Below, one piece after another: positions 29,028 to 37,922 of a stretch of DNA of 40,839 nt. A model generated the notes under the pieces. That model saw nothing but the letters and a program-made list of their open reading frames with translations, was not told the DNA's origin and made no database searches. The stretch is from Spirochaetales bacterium (GTDB taxonomy: Bacteria > Spirochaetota > Spirochaetia > Sphaerochaetales > Sphaerochaetaceae): positions 1 through 40,839 of the forward strand of contig JAGBWX010000104.1 in the NCBI GenBank assembly GCA_017629575.1, read 5' to 3'. The position numbers were made by a program, and so were the translations under genes. How positions within the stretch are numbered: the stretch's first letter is position 1; every line of letters starts with the position of its first letter.

Positions 29028-30503
29028 TCAAAGCATAAAGGATGGCTTGAATTCAAAGTCCCCATCCAACGGATAGATAGGACGAGGAATCTTCTTGTAA
29101 TCAAGACGAGTGAATACCTCATTTGAACTACCATCAGTGAGTGCCATCATGCTTCTCTTTGAAATAGCTCTAATTTCCGGCTCTAGATATCCAAGCTTGA
29201 CGACAATGCACTTTCTATTCTCAGGTGAAACACCGAGAACCCTCATCATCTCAGGATCATAGCAGCCAACATGGCCAGATGTAACAACAACATCAACACC
29301 ATCTATTCTTAGAAGGGCTAAATCTGAGAAATAGGCACCTTCCCACTTCTCTCTTATAGCCAACACCTTTGCAGAGCATTCAATTGGAGATGAGGTTTTT
29401 GAATCAAACTTAGCACCCAAAGATATTTCAACAGTCTTACCTACTCCAGCCTTTATGGCAGCAGCAGTAACCTCTGGGTCATAGATTCCCTGATAAACAA
29501 GCGGAGGATCTAGCTTAGACATCCTCTCATCGGCAAGAATCAGCTTCAAGAAGTTTGTCACATCTTGGCTAGAGCCGGCTGTAGGATTGTCCCCGCTATC
29601 TGAGATAACAACAGGATAAATGCCTGATGAAATACTCTCAAAGGACTTATCTAAGGCAATGCTTGGCTCATGAGTCTCATTGTAGAAGGTAAAGGAGGCT
29701 CTCCTTTCCCATACATAATCTGCAATCTTCAAGCAAGCTGAATCCGCAAGCTTTTTATCGCCATTGGTAACAGAGAGGACATATGCACTTGTGTTTTCAG
29801 TATCTGCCCATGGAAATCCCATCAGAAGAGACAATGCTGTAACACCATCTGTTGCCTCTGTCTCTCTAACTTTTTCCATGATGTCACTCATTGGATACAC
29901 GTTGGTTTCGCTCATCTCGCCTGATGCAAGAAGAGGAACCCTGATCGCGCTCATCACAGGCCTAAAGCCACCATTAAGATATGAGATAAGCATCCTTGCA
30001 GCATGCTCACCTGTTTCAAACTCATCGATATGAGGCGCTGTCTTATATCCGACAAAGCCATCAGCAGACTTAAGCATCTTCTCAGTGAGTGTTGCATGCA
30101 TATCCAAAGAGACGAAAACAGGAACATCGGGGCAAATTTCCCTGATTCTTCCAAGAACATCTTCCTCTGCTGGACCAATTTCCTTAACTCTCATCGAACC
30201 ATGTAGGGCAAGACAGATGCCATCAAGAGGAAGAGCTTTTTTAATTGTATCGAGCATCTCATCTCTTAGCTCTTCATAGTAAGACCTATCCCATTCGCCA
30301 TTTGGAACAGCACGAGCAAATAAAGTAGGAATTAGCTCATACTTATCTTTAAGAGTTGCTATTATGCCACTAATTGCATTTCTTGAGTTAAAGGAAAGGA
30401 TATCTTCGCCTCTAGAAACGAAGATATCCCTTTCTCCTGTGACAATTGGATTAAATGTATCGGACTCATGGTGTAGCCCGCCGATTGCTATTTTCTTAGC
30501 CAT
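29028..30503 (-). CDS. M81 family (MlrC-like) metallopeptidase homologue
   Basis: A 491-residue member of the M81 family, whose named member MlrC (microcystinase C) degrades linear peptides; most bacterial members have no known substrate. Family signatures: GGLHHESDTFNP at the N-terminus, SLDMHATLT and YKTAPHIDEFETG (metal ligands), SDSGDNPTAGSSQD, and a C-terminal MlrC_C domain (GVSPENRKCIVVKLG). It overlaps cutC by 8 bp (ATGGCTAA), so the two are cotranslated from the cutC promoter. These proteins often accompany amino acid or sugar uptake operons; no transporter is beside it here. Confidence 0.88.
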   Translation of the reverse strand: MAKKIAIGGLHHESDTFNPIVTGERDIFVSRGEDILSFNSRNAISGIIATLKDKYELIPTLFARAVPNGEWDRSYYEELRDEMLDTIKKALPLDGICLALHGSMRVKEIGPAEEDVLGRIREICPDVPVFVSLDMHATLTEKMLKSADGFVGYKTAPHIDEFETGEHAARMLISYLNGGFRPVMSAIRVPLLASGEMSETNVYPMSDIMEKVRETEATDGVTALSLLMGFPWADTENTSAYVLSVTNGDKKLADSACLKIADYVWERRASFTFYNETHEPSIALDKSFESISSGIYPVVISDSGDNPTAGSSQDVTNFLKLILADERMSKLDPPLVYQGIYDPEVTAAAIKAGVGKTVEISLGAKFDSKTSSPIECSAKVLAIREKWEGAYFSDLALLRIDGVDVVVTSGHVGCYDPEMMRVLGVSPENRKCIVVKLGYLEPEIRAISKRSMMALTDGSSNEVFTRLDYKKIPRPIYPLDGDFEFKPSFML

Positions 30504-31245
30504 TGATTTTCATCACATTCTGTACTCTGGAAACAGATGTATGAGCAATAGTGAACTCACTCTGTCTCAAGAGACCACCCATATAGATGTGACCTGGATG
30601 GAATTCCATCTTAGATGCAAATTCCTGTGGAAGATGAATATGGTACTCCTTTGCTTTGATGATATTCTTCATCTTCTCAAAGTTTCTCTCTGTGATGCCA
30701 CAGCCTGGCATTACGATGATTCTATCGCCAGCTCTTTCAACGAGCTCAGCAAGCACATCAGCACCCTCTGGGACTGTTGCTTCCTGACCGGAAGTAAGAA
30801 CTCTATCAACACCAAGAGAAATAAGTGTCTCCAAGGACTCAAAAGCATCTGTTGTCATATCAAAGGCACGATGGAATGTAACAGGAAGAGGACGAGCAAG
30901 CTCAATGATTTCCTTGGATCTCTTTACGTCAATCTTTCCATCTGGAGTGAGGATGCCAAATACAATGCCGTCAGCACCGTTTTCCTTGAAAAGCTTAATA
31001 TCTTCCTTCATTGCCTCAAATTCAACATCGCTATAGCAGAAGTCGCCACCGCGAGGACGAATCATGACATTGATCTTGATTGACTTTGTATTGTTTCTAG
31101 CTGCCTTATAAACACCGAAACTAGGAGTACATCCGCCTTCAAAAAGGTCAGAGCAAAGCTCAACTCTATCAGCACCACCCTTTTCAGCAGCAATAACTGA
31201 CTCAGCAGATTCTAGACATATTTCAATTAGGACCTTGTTATCCAT
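30496..31245 (-). CDS. cutC: CutC family TIM-barrel protein
   Basis: A 249-residue CutC homologue. The N-terminal IEICLESAESVIAAEKGGADRVELC and GGCTPSFG are diagnostic, followed by MIRPRGGDFCYSD, FGILTPDGKID, TFHRAFDM and VLTSGQEATVPEG. CutC was named for copper homeostasis, but a direct copper role is disputed and the TIM-barrel fold suggests an enzyme. Its coupling with an M81 gene is in line with a metabolic, not metal-related, function. ATG 31245 follows AGGAGG. Confidence 0.92.
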   Translation of the reverse strand: MDNKVLIEICLESAESVIAAEKGGADRVELCSDLFEGGCTPSFGVYKAARNNTKSIKINVMIRPRGGDFCYSDVEFEAMKEDIKLFKENGADGIVFGILTPDGKIDVKRSKEIIELARPLPVTFHRAFDMTTDAFESLETLISLGVDRVLTSGQEATVPEGADVLAELVERAGDRIIVMPGCGITERNFEKMKNIIKAKEYHIHLPQEFASKMEFHPGHIYMGGLLRQSEFTIAHTSVSRVQNVMKING

Positions 31246-31413
31246 ACTTCCTCCTAAAGATGTATATTACCATACAACTTTGCTAAAAACTAATAAAAAG
31301 GACTATCCAGCTTTGAAATATATCCCATTAAAACAATATCTAAAAAAGAGAAATTTTGATGACTTTTAATTGTTTAGCTTTAAGTTCAAGCTAAAGATTC
31401 TAACGATTGTTAA

Positions 31414-31440
31414 ACAAAAGGACAGGGGGCTTCCCTGTCC
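31414..31440 (-). terminator. Terminator of the lipoprotein gene
   Basis: Stem GGACAGGG (31420-31427) / CCCTGTCC (31433-31440), followed on the - strand by TTTTGTTT. Confidence 0.85.
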
Positions 31441-31462
31441 AAACACAAAACAAAATTACCTC

Positions 31463-33415
31463 TTAAAACACTGGTCTTCCATTCATCCTATCAAATTGTC
31501 TATTTCCCATAGCATTTGGATCGAAGTTAGGAGGAGTCATCAAGCCTCCCCTATTTCCTCCGCCAAGTACTGTAATAGCTGATGCTGGAGCTGCGCTAGC
31601 TGTTTCCTCTCCTCCAGCCACTGTAATGTTTGCAAAGTATGCGCCGTTGAAGAAGTAGTCAGCGCTTATCTCTACATTTCTCAAAAGCCTATAAGTTTCA
31701 CCACTCACGATATCTGAAGATGCGATGATGCCTGAGTTAGCCCTATCAAAATTCGCTGGAACTGTGAATGCAAGAATTGCGCTTCCAGTACTATCAAGAA
31801 GAGCAAAGCTCTCACCAGAAGCAAAGCCACCACCAATTGAAAATACATAGCCCTTGGATTCTCCTCTTGATGGGCTCTGTGCTCCAGCTCCACTAAGGGC
31901 AACAAGGTAGCCACCATTGTAGATAAAGTTGTTGTCATTGTCGCAGTCGATTGCCATCTCAGGCATTGTTGAGCCTAGAGCTACAATCAAGCCACCATTG
32001 ATGATTATCATTGCGTTTGCATCAAGGCCGTCAGCTGCACGTGTGTAAGCAAATAAGGAACCTGAGTTAATAACAATGTTTCCGCCAGCGTTCAAGGCAT
32101 CGTCTGTTGCACATACCTCTATAAGGCCACCATTGATTACCAGATTGTTCTTTGCCTCAATGCCCTCTGGAGATAGCGAGATATCATCATGCTCATAAAT
32201 CTCACCAGTTGTAGTTACCTTAACAACTCCATTATTGATGAAAACATTTGGAATTGGATCGTCCTCTGTTGCCTCTGTCTCACCATCCTCATCAGCCTCA
32301 AAGCCTGCAGTGAGAGCCTTTCCAACAGAGTCGATTGTGATTGTTCCACCATTGATTACAAGATAACCCTTAGGATTGTCGCCCTCTCTGCCATTTACCT
32401 TGATGCCCTTTGATTCCTCTCCAAGAACTGAGCCATATGCATAGATTTCGACATTTCCTCCATCCTGGATATAAGCATCATCTGCGCTGATTCCATTTCC
32501 CTCAGAATACTCATCGCAGTTGATGATTAAGCTTCCAGATAAAACTCTTACAGTGCCATCAACCTTCAAGCCATGCTTCTTGTATGCAGTTACCTCAATC
32601 TCGCCCTTGCCGGAGAAGATGATATCTCCAGAGGCTGTGATTGCGCCCTTCTTCTCATTATCATCGCTATCGGAGATTCTATTGATTGAACCCTCTGCAC
32701 TATAGAAGAAAGCCTTTGTTCCACTCTTAAGCTGCATTGCAGGAAGTGCCTTACCCTTCAACTCAACATCATTGAGTGTGATAACGTAATTAGCACTATC
32801 GCTCTTGATTGCAATTGTTCCCTCAAAGCTTCCTTCAAGGTAGTAATTGTACTTTCTGCTTGTGCTGTTATTGATTTCAATAATATCTTCTTTCTTTTCA
32901 ACAGATACGCCATCAGGAAGCATTGCAGTAATGAAGCTATCACCATTGAGAAGAATAACTACAATCTCATATTCCTCGATATTTGGAATGTCTGCAGCAT
33001 CGTGGTATGTCTCAGCAAAAGCAGGAGATGAAACAGATTTTGTTGAAACCTCATAGAGAAGATCAGACTCATCAACTGTAAATTCAATTGGCTCTGATGG
33101 TGTGATAGAGAAGTTCATTCCGCCACCGTTAAAGCCACCACGGTCCATCATTCTTCCAGGATCAAACTCACCACCCATTGGCATAGCACCTAGTTCGAAA
33201 GGCATATTCTCAGGAGGAAATTCACCTCTCATTGGCATCATCTGGCTTGGATCTAAATCCTCTGGACTAGTCATTAAAGGCTCTTCAATTACAGGCTCCT
33301 CCACTTCAACAGCTACAGCCTCAACTTTTTTTATTTCTGCTGGATTTTGTGATGCACACCCCATAAGCATGGCACCAATCAATAAAAGCAATAAAGCATG
33401 AACAGTACTCTTCAT
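31463..33415 (-). CDS. Beta-helical lipoprotein with carbohydrate-binding (DUF4353-like) domain
   Basis: A 650-residue lipoprotein. The signal peptide has the lipobox LMGC (cleavage before Cys20). Then comes a Pro/Met/Gly-rich linker (MMPMRGEFPPENMPF..., GGEFDPGRMMDRGGF) up to about residue 110. A long repetitive beta-helix-like region follows, with recurring NGG/INxG turns (LVINGGTI, LVINGGLIEV, IVINSGSLFA, IIINGGLIVAL). The C-terminal end is again Gly/Asn/Met-rich. This is the architecture of the carbohydrate-binding domain-containing proteins (DUF4353), often found beside CotH kinases. It is exposed at the cell surface or periplasm. ATG 33415 follows GGAGGGG; an upstream in-frame start would spoil the signal peptide. 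Monocistronic with its own terminator. Confidence 0.85.
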   Translation of the reverse strand: MKSTVHALLLLLIGAMLMGCASQNPAEIKKVEAVAVEVEEPVIEEPLMTSPEDLDPSQMMPMRGEFPPENMPFELGAMPMGGEFDPGRMMDRGGFNGGGMNFSITPSEPIEFTVDESDLLYEVSTKSVSSPAFAETYHDAADIPNIEEYEIVVILLNGDSFITAMLPDGVSVEKKEDIIEINNSTSRKYNYYLEGSFEGTIAIKSDSANYVITLNDVELKGKALPAMQLKSGTKAFFYSAEGSINRISDSDDNEKKGAITASGDIIFSGKGEIEVTAYKKHGLKVDGTVRVLSGSLIINCDEYSEGNGISADDAYIQDGGNVEIYAYGSVLGEESKGIKVNGREGDNPKGYLVINGGTITIDSVGKALTAGFEADEDGETEATEDDPIPNVFINNGVVKVTTTGEIYEHDDISLSPEGIEAKNNLVINGGLIEVCATDDALNAGGNIVINSGSLFAYTRAADGLDANAMIIINGGLIVALGSTMPEMAIDCDNDNNFIYNGGYLVALSGAGAQSPSRGESKGYVFSIGGGFASGESFALLDSTGSAILAFTVPANFDRANSGIIASSDIVSGETYRLLRNVEISADYFFNGAYFANITVAGGEETASAAPASAITVLGGGNRGGLMTPPNFDPNAMGNRQFDRMNGRPVF

Positions 33416-33504
33416 AACCCCTCCAAAAGAAAACATCCATCACATATTAAACGAAAATCTTGCGAATATTAAAAACCACACATAATCAACAAATTATTCA
33501 TTTA

Positions 33505-33533
33505 AAGAACAAATAGGCGGTTTCCCGCCTATT
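33505..33533 (-). terminator. Terminator of the ABC exporter operon
   Basis: On the - strand AATAGGCGG-GAAA-CCGCCTATT, a nine-pair stem with a GNRA tetraloop, then TGTTCTTT. It follows directly after the stop codon of the second ABC gene. Confidence 0.88.
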
Positions 33534-33534
33534 A

Positions 33535-35511
33535 TCAACTGAGTTCAAAAGCACCAGTGTATAAGTTGTAGTAAACTCCCTCATCCTCAATGAGGCTATC
33601 GTGAGTGCCACGCTCAATGATTCTGCCCTTCTCAAGAACCATGATAGCGTCACTGTTTCTTACAGTTGAAAGCCTATGGGCAATTACAAATACAGTCCTG
33701 CCTTCCATCAGCTTATCCATGCCAGACTGAACAAGAGCCTCTGTATGGGTATCGATAGATGATGTAGCTTCATCCATTACAAGAACAGGTGGGTCTGCAA
33801 TAGCTGCGCGAGCAATTGATAAAAGCTGCCTCTGCCCCTGCGATAGGCCTTCACCATTGTTTTCTATCAAAGTGTCATAGCCATCTGGCATCATCATGAT
33901 AAAGTCATGGGCATTTGCAAGCTTTGCAGCTCTCTCTACCTCTTCATCTGTTGCATCAAGCTTTCCATATTTGATATTGTCCTTGATTGTTCCTGTGAAA
34001 AGGTTTGTCTCCTGCAAAATCATGCCAAGGGAATGTCTCAAGTCTTCAAGCTTGATGTCCTTGATATTTACGCCATCGAATGTGATTGCGCCATCTTTGA
34101 TGTTGTAAAACCTATTAAGAAGATTTGTAATAGTTGTCTTACCTGCACCAGTTGAGCCTACGAAAGCAATCTTCTGACCTGGGGTAGCATAGAGAGAAAT
34201 ATCGTGAAGGACTGTCTTATCTGGAACATAGCCAAAGTCTACATCCTTCATAATCACTTCGCCCTTTAATGGAACATAGCGATATTCCTTTCCGTTTTCA
34301 TCGACTTTCCACTCTGACTCATCTACAGACTCAGGCTCAGAGAAGAGCTCTGGATCGATATCTCTCTTAACAGAGAATGCGTCATTGAGGACGATATCTC
34401 TGGTAATCTTCCAGCCCCATGAGCCAGTCTTTTCAGAGCATTCATTTCCATCCTTGTCGAGGTTGACAAGAGTAACTGTTCCATTGTTCTCTTCAACCTC
34501 AACATCCTCAAGCTCATAAATTCTCTCAGCACCGGCAAGGGCTACAAGAAGAGAGTTCATCTGGTTTGCAATCTGACCAATGTTGTTTGAGAAGGACTTT
34601 GAAAGCTGCAAGAAGGCTGCAAGAGCGCCAATTGTATAGGCTCCACTGCTTCCAACTGCCAACGATGCACCAACAAGTACAAGAACAACATATTGGAGGT
34701 TTCCAATATTGTTTGATATAGGGCCCATGGATCCTGCCCAGCTATTAGCTTGAGTCATTGCAACTCTAAGCTTTTCATTGAGCACATCAAAATCCTTCTT
34801 GCTCTTTTCTTCATAATTGAAGACCTTCACAACTCTTTGTCCATTGATCATCTCTTCAATAAAGCCATTGACGTCACCAAGAGACCTCTGCTGATTGATG
34901 AAGTACTTACTGGACTTCTTTGCTACAGTGCCTGTTGAAAAGAGCGTGATTCCAATGAAAGCAAACACAACAAGTGTTAGCTGCCAAGAGTTTCTTATAA
35001 GAGCCAAGAATACAACGATGATAGTCAATAGCGCCTGGATTAGGTGGATAAGACCATTTGATATCAACTGATTGAGAGTATCTGTATCGTTTGAGAAGCG
35101 GCTCATCAATGAACCATGTGCATTTTGGTCAAAATAGGAAAGAGGAAGCTTTTCCAAATGCTTGAACATCCTGTTTCTTATTTTGAATATGGAACCTTGC
35201 GAAACTCCAACCATTATATATGCCTGTAAATAGCTGAAGATTACAGATATTCCTACAACTACTCCATACTTAACTAGGGCATCTATTGCTCCAGACCAAT
35301 CTGGATTGATTACGCCAACCATTGGCTCAACGAAGCTATCGATGAACTTACCAATGAAGTTTGACGCATATACTGTTGTCAAAGATGTAACGATAATAGA
35401 AAGGAGGATAAAGGCAATGATAATCATTCTGCCCTTAAATACATCCTTCAAAACTCTCTTAAGTGTCTTTACGGGGTTCTTAGCTTTAGGCCCCATCTTC
35501 ATCTTAGCCAT
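33535..35511 (-). CDS. ABC exporter half-transporter, catalytic-site partner
   Basis: A 658-residue type IV ABC exporter half: six membrane helices (about 30-310), then an ATPase domain. Walker A is GSTGAGKTT, signature LSQGQRQLL, and Walker B VLVMDEATSSID with the catalytic glutamate intact. An unusual insert of roughly 80 residues, rich in charged residues (EDVEVEENNGTV, GSWGWKITRD, SESEPESVDESEW-like), lies between the membrane and ATPase domains. ATG 35511 is preferred because it follows AAGGGGGG and begins MAKMKMGPKAKN; a longer in-frame reading to 35595 runs inside the upstream gene. It overlaps the partner gene by 8 bp. Together they form a heterodimeric exporter, perhaps for lipids or drugs. 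Confidence 0.9.
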   Translation of the reverse strand: MAKMKMGPKAKNPVKTLKRVLKDVFKGRMIIIAFILLSIIVTSLTTVYASNFIGKFIDSFVEPMVGVINPDWSGAIDALVKYGVVVGISVIFSYLQAYIMVGVSQGSIFKIRNRMFKHLEKLPLSYFDQNAHGSLMSRFSNDTDTLNQLISNGLIHLIQALLTIIVVFLALIRNSWQLTLVVFAFIGITLFSTGTVAKKSSKYFINQQRSLGDVNGFIEEMINGQRVVKVFNYEEKSKKDFDVLNEKLRVAMTQANSWAGSMGPISNNIGNLQYVVLVLVGASLAVGSSGAYTIGALAAFLQLSKSFSNNIGQIANQMNSLLVALAGAERIYELEDVEVEENNGTVTLVNLDKDGNECSEKTGSWGWKITRDIVLNDAFSVKRDIDPELFSEPESVDESEWKVDENGKEYRYVPLKGEVIMKDVDFGYVPDKTVLHDISLYATPGQKIAFVGSTGAGKTTITNLLNRFYNIKDGAITFDGVNIKDIKLEDLRHSLGMILQETNLFTGTIKDNIKYGKLDATDEEVERAAKLANAHDFIMMMPDGYDTLIENNGEGLSQGQRQLLSIARAAIADPPVLVMDEATSSIDTHTEALVQSGMDKLMEGRTVFVIAHRLSTVRNSDAIMVLEKGRIIERGTHDSLIEDEGVYYNLYTGAFELS

Positions 35512-37225
35512 TTGCCCCCCTTGTCTGTGTCTCATACAGATCTCTGTATGCTTCATTGGTCTTGATAAGCTCATCATGAGTTCCCACAGCTTCAATCTCG
35601 CCCTTGTTCATGATGACAATCTTGTCTGCATCCTCGATTGAGGAGATTCTCTGTGAGATGATGATCTTAGTCATACCCTTGACGCTCTTGTTGAGAGCTT
35701 CCCTGATAGACCTATCTGTTGCTGTATCTACAGCGCTTGTTGAGTCGTCGAGAATAAGAATCTTAGGCTCCTTCATCAAGGCTCTTGCAATAGTAAGTCT
35801 CTGCTTTTGACCACCAGAGAAGTTTGAACCGCCCTGCTCAACCCTAGAGTCAAAGCCGTTTTCCTTTTCTGAAATGAAGCCAAATGCAGAGGCATGCTTA
35901 GCTACCTCTTCCATCTTCTCTAAGCTGCCATTCATGTCACCCCATCTGAGGTTTTCTGCAATAGTTCCCGAGAAGAGAGTATTCTTCTGTAGAACTACAG
36001 ATACAGCATCTCTGAGTGCATGTACATTGTAGTCCTTAACATCTATTCCACCAACGCAAAGTGAACCTGATGTTACATCATAAAGCCTTGCAATAAGTGA
36101 AATTAAAGTAGTCTTACCAGATCCTGTTGTACCGAGAATGCCTACTGTCTCTCCACTCTTGATGTCAAGATTGATGTTCTTTAGAACATTCTTTCCTTCC
36201 TTATAGGCAAAGTCTACATTCTTGAATGAAACAGAGCCATCTGGAACAGACTTAATGCCGTCTTCGTTGAGGTCCATGGAAATTTCGCTTTCAAGAACTT
36301 CTGCAATTCTCTTCATGCTAGGCCATGAGATTGAGAACATGATGATTATCATTCCAGTCATGATGAGTGATGAGAGAATCTGGCCGGTGTAGGTGTAGAT
36401 ACTCATAAGCTCACCAGTTTCCATATTGCCTACATTGATGATCTTTGCGCCAAGATAGGAGATTGCGATCATGCAGGTATATGAGATGAGCATGATTACA
36501 GGATGCGTTGCAGCCATGATCTTCTGTCCCTTGGAGAAGTTGTACTTGATATTCTCAGCGCTCTCTCTAAACTTGTCTTCCTCAACCTCTTCTCTGACAT
36601 AAGCCTTTACAGTTCTAATTCCGTTGAGGTTCTCCTGTACGACTCTATTGAACTTATCAAAGCCCTTGAAGGCTCTTTCGAAGTACTTCTTTGTAAGAGA
36701 GAATGTCAGGATAATTCCACAGATGATTACAGGAATCGCAATTGCAAATACAGCGGCAAGCTCAGAGCCATTTCTGATTACCATTATAATTGCAAAGATA
36801 AGCATAACTGGGCTTCTGAATGCCATTCTGATTGCCATCTGGAATGAGTTCTGAACATTCTGTACATCTGTTGTCATTCTTGTGATCAAGGATGATACAG
36901 AGAAACGGTCAATATCCTTGAATGAGAAGTCCATTACCTTCTCATAGATGTCATGCCTCAAGTTTGTGGCAAAGCCTGCAGATGCTGTTGCGCCCATGCG
37001 TGCAGAAAGAACACCGAAGGTAAGAGCCATAAATGCAGCTCCAACCAAATAAAGAGACATCTTCCAAATGTATGCCATATCGCCATTGGCAACGCCTTTG
37101 TCGATAATCAAGGCCATCAATGTAGGAATCAAGACCTCCATAGCAACTTCGCCAATCATTGAGATTGGAGTTATTATGGCATATTTCTTATACTGTCTAA
37201 CCCTTGAGAATAAAGTTTTTATCAC
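35504..37225 (-). CDS. ABC exporter half-transporter, degenerate-site partner
   Basis: A 573-residue ABC exporter half with six membrane helices and an ATPase domain. Walker A is GTTGSGKTT and the signature FSGGQKQRL. Walker B reads ILILDDST, with Asp where catalytic Glu is expected. Such a non-canonical site is typical of one half of heterodimeric exporters (TM287/288 type), and the partner downstream keeps the Glu. The start was set at GTG 37225, which follows GGGAG with a 5-nt spacer and gives an N-terminus VIKTLFSRVRQYKKYAI; the reading upstream of it crosses a terminator. The gene begins only 13 bp beyond that terminator's T-run. Confidence 0.88.
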   Translation of the reverse strand: MIKTLFSRVRQYKKYAIITPISMIGEVAMEVLIPTLMALIIDKGVANGDMAYIWKMSLYLVGAAFMALTFGVLSARMGATASAGFATNLRHDIYEKVMDFSFKDIDRFSVSSLITRMTTDVQNVQNSFQMAIRMAFRSPVMLIFAIIMVIRNGSELAAVFAIAIPVIICGIILTFSLTKKYFERAFKGFDKFNRVVQENLNGIRTVKAYVREEVEEDKFRESAENIKYNFSKGQKIMAATHPVIMLISYTCMIAISYLGAKIINVGNMETGELMSIYTYTGQILSSLIMTGMIIIMFSISWPSMKRIAEVLESEISMDLNEDGIKSVPDGSVSFKNVDFAYKEGKNVLKNINLDIKSGETVGILGTTGSGKTTLISLIARLYDVTSGSLCVGGIDVKDYNVHALRDAVSVVLQKNTLFSGTIAENLRWGDMNGSLEKMEEVAKHASAFGFISEKENGFDSRVEQGGSNFSGGQKQRLTIARALMKEPKILILDDSTSAVDTATDRSIREALNKSVKGMTKIIISQRISSIEDADKIVIMNKGEIEAVGTHDELIKTNEAYRDLYETQTRGANG

Positions 37226-37237
37226 AATTGCTCCCAA

Positions 37238-37264
37238 CAAAAAAAAGAAGCGGCAACCCGCTTC
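37238..37264 (-). terminator. Terminator after the P-II gene, just before the ABC exporter start
   Basis: On the - strand GAAGCGG-GTTG-CCGCTTC followed by nine T. It lies between the P-II gene and the GTG start of the ABC exporter, leaving no room for a promoter between terminator and gene. Confidence 0.9.
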
Positions 37265-37331
37265 TTGCAATATAATGTTTTTCTGCTTATTAGTCAGCAG
37301 TAAAGCCAAGACTACACTAAAAATACATCAA

Positions 37332-37922
37332 TTAGCCGAGTGTTTTGAAGGAGCTAACTGGCATTGTGAACATAATTGCCTTGCCCTTCTGCTTTAAGCA
37401 ATCGAGAGATCTGATAGACTCCTCAATAGCCTCAGCCTTTGCTCTATCCTCTACGATGATGAGCATCTCCTTCTCTGCAACGATTGGATAGCCAAAGAAC
37501 TTTGTATCATCTTCCTTCGCTGTTCCATGCGCATTGATGATTGAGCCACCCTTAGCGCCTGCCTTTCTAGCAGCCATCATTGCATCTTCTGCATATCCTG
37601 CCTCGCAAATTACTTGTATCATTACTAAATCTGAATTCATACTATCTTCTCCTTCCAGCCCGGATTTCAGGAATACAACAATTCCCTTAGTCTTAACGGT
37701 CGAAACGGCATCACCTATGCTTTTCTCAAGATTCTCTTCAATCATTGAGTAAAGAACTTCTCTCTTGCTATCGCCAAAGCCAAGGGCTGCAAGAATTGAG
37801 CTTGTTGCTGTGCCCTTTGCATTTGCAATAGTTCCACCAGGAGCTCCTGCGCTTCTAGCAGCAGCCATTACCTTGCCCGCATCGCCTTTATTGACGATTG
37901 CAATCATCATCTTGCCACGCAT
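37332..37922 (-). CDS. Tandem P-II domain protein
   Basis: About 196 residues containing two P-II-like units, roughly residues 1-95 and 100-196. Each has the P-II core pattern ARxAGAxGGxIxNAxGTA (AARSAGAPGGTIANAKGTA and AARKAGAKGGSIINAHGTA) followed by a strand with a Glu/Lys-rich helix. It lacks the classical T-loop tyrosine context of GlnB/GlnK and is P-II-like. Start: ATG 37922 (AAGGAGG, 7-nt spacer) rather than GTG 37925; the ATG shares its A with the TGA of the DUF1538 gene, so it is tightly coupled. The pairing with a membrane protein recalls GlnK with AmtB and suggests a regulator of the DUF1538 protein. Confidence 0.85.
   Translation of the reverse strand: MRGKMMIAIVNKGDAGKVMAAARSAGAPGGTIANAKGTATSSILAALGFGDSKREVLYSMIEENLEKSIGDAVSTVKTKGIVVFLKSGLEGEDSMNSDLVMIQVICEAGYAEDAMMAARKAGAKGGSIINAHGTAKEDDTKFFGYPIVAEKEMLIIVEDRAKAEAIEESIRSLDCLKQKGKAIMFTMPVSSFKTLG

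Noticed and set aside
35512-35595. Longer N-terminus for the second ABC exporter gene
   Set aside because: It would overlap the upstream gene by 92 bp and lacks a ribosome binding site; ATG 35511 has AAGGGGGG and the common 8-bp ATGGCTAA overlap.
36503-36847. Open reading frames on the + strand within the ABC exporter genes
   Set aside because: They have no ribosome binding sites, odd composition and lie fully opposite a strong conserved gene.
37226-37309. Longer N-terminus for the first ABC exporter gene
   Set aside because: It would translate through the terminator hairpin; GTG 37225 has a ribosome binding site at proper spacing.
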